From Candidatus Pacearchaeota archaeon (GTDB taxonomy: Archaea; Nanobdellota; Nanobdellia; Pacearchaeales; UBA284), in NCBI GenBank assembly GCA_023511755.1, contig JAIMAW010000032.1:1-5532 (forward strand): 5,532 nucleotides of DNA, given 5' to 3'. Shown one piece after another: positions 4,902 through 5,532 of this stretch; within the stretch, counting starts at the first letter, position 1, and the number at the start of each line of letters is the position of its first letter. The notes below the pieces were generated by a model. It did no database searches and was not told the DNA's origin. It saw nothing but the letters and a program-made list of their open reading frames with translations. The translations under genes were made by a program, and so were the position numbers.

Positions 4902-5532
4902 TTACTCCTCTACCATCTTTGTAGCTTCTTCTTTTTCTTCTTTCTCTTCTTGAACCTCCTTTGTATGGTTTTCTTGTTTCTCCTCCCTCCCCCCTCTCTT
5001 CTTTTTCTTTTCTATTCTCTCTTTTACTCTTCCTTTTTTCGCTATTTGTCTATCTTCTTCTTTTTCCTTTTCTTCTTTTAACTCTTCTAATGCTTCCTCT
5101 ATTTTAGATTTTAATTCATCAAGCGCTTTTTTGTTTATCTCTATCTTGTCAGGTATCTTTGTATTCCTTGGCACTATAGAGACCTTGATCCCTATTACTC
5201 CTGGTCTTGTGAATGCCGTTGCCTTTGCCCGCTTTACTATGTCTATCTTGGCCCCCGTCTTTGTTAAATAGCCAAAAGCGAATCTCCAGGATTTTGCTCT
5301 CTCGCTCGGTAACTTACCGCTCAATCTTATCTCTGCTCCAAGGGCCCCTGCCTTGACAAGCCGCTCCAACTCGCGGTAAGCAATTAGTTTGAAACTTAAT
5401 GGGCCAAATTTTTCTAACGCCAAAGCAATTTGGTCAGCGACGCTTTGAGCATCAAATATGGGCTCGGGTATCTCCAAAACCTCTATCTGGGGATTTTCGA
5501 GCTTGTATTTTCTTTTCAAAAGAGTATTTATC
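4902..5532 (-). CDS. rpsC: Small-subunit ribosomal protein uS3 (S3), 5' end missing, with long charged C-terminal tail
   Basis: uS3 sits on the head of the small subunit at the mRNA entry channel. The 209 visible residues lack the start. The frame stays open to the window edge, reading I-N-T-L-L before KRKYKLENPQIEV, so the TTG at 5519 is an internal leucine codon rather than a start. The first half of the N-terminal KH domain, with its GxxG loop, lies outside the window. Family marks that are visible are LENPQIEV, the C-terminal-domain signature GALGAEIRLSGKLPSERAKS, and the RPGVIGIKVSIVP strand. After about visible residue 140 the protein becomes a Lys/Glu-rich tail of roughly 65 residues, predicted helical or disordered, ending TKMVEE. 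The stop is TAA, one base before the uL29 start. Identity is secure; the function of the tail is unknown. Confidence 0.97.
   Translation of the reverse strand, partial: INTLLKRKYKLENPQIEVLEIPEPIFDAQSVADQIALALEKFGPLSFKLIAYRELERLVKAGALGAEIRLSGKLPSERAKSWRFAFGYLTKTGAKIDIVKRAKATAFTRPGVIGIKVSIVPRNTKIPDKIEINKKALDELKSKIEEALEELKEEKEKEEDRQIAKKGRVKERIEKKKKRGGREEKQENHTKEVQEEKEEKEEATKMVEE
4905..4910 (-). promoter_or_regulatory. Shine-Dalgarno-like site for uL29
   Basis: On the minus strand this reads GAGGAG, four bases before the uL29 ATG. It lies inside the last codons of uS3, so ribosomes finishing uS3 pass directly over it. The spacing is somewhat short for a classical site. Confidence 0.55.

Noticed and set aside
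4776..5081. Plus-strand frame resembling a hydrophobic membrane protein
   Set aside because: It is antisense to uL29 and the charged uS3 tail; the apparent hydrophobicity is the mirror of Lys/Glu codons.
5517..5519. TTG start for uS3
   Set aside because: The frame remains open upstream and continues uS3-like sequence, and the KH domain must lie before it; this is an internal leucine codon.

Overview
The window is one uninterrupted stretch of an archaeal ribosomal-protein superoperon (the junction of the S10 and spc clusters), transcribed entirely from the minus strand. Reading in transcription order, from high to low coordinates, the genes are: uS3 (5' end cut by the window edge), uL29, translation factor aIF1/SUI1, RNase P protein Rpp29 (Rnp1), uS17, uL14, uL24, eS4, uL5, uS14, uS8, uL6 and eL32 (3' end cut by the window edge). 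eS4, eL32, aIF1 and Rpp29 are archaeal/eukaryotic families, and their positions between the universal proteins are the classical archaeal order. The source is therefore an archaeon. AT-rich DNA, compact genes, a very short Rpp29, an N-terminally extended uS14 and lysine/glutamate-rich tails on uS3 and eL32 suggest a small-genome lineage, possibly DPANN. That placement is an impression, not a demonstration.

Layout: 4902-5532 uS3; 4706-4900 uL29; 4414-4704 aIF1; 4201-4383 Rpp29; 3836-4204 uS17; 3425-3826 uL14; 3019-3423 uL24; 2367-3017 eS4; 1865-2365 uL5; 1604-1834 uS14; 1207-1593 uS8; 620-1177 uL6; 1-609 eL32. No gap exceeds 30 nt. I see no room for an internal promoter of ordinary size, and no terminator, RNA gene, mobile element or CRISPR array. 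The promoter should lie beyond 5532 and the terminator before 1.

The genes work together in building and running the ribosome. Eleven encode subunit proteins: small-subunit uS3, uS17, eS4, uS14 and uS8; large-subunit uL29, uL14, uL24, uL5, uL6 and eL32. aIF1 controls start-codon selection, and Rpp29 belongs to RNase P, which matures tRNA 5' ends. Junctions are tightly packed: five have exactly one base between TAA and ATG, one is an ATGA overlap, and the other six fall near 10 or 30 nt, which suggests translational coupling.

I found no undescribed system here. The most interesting points are the shortened Rpp29 next to a uS17 with an unclear start, the long charged tail of eL32 with an internal DNA repeat, the extended uS14, the altered uL5 N-terminal loop and the regular junction spacing.
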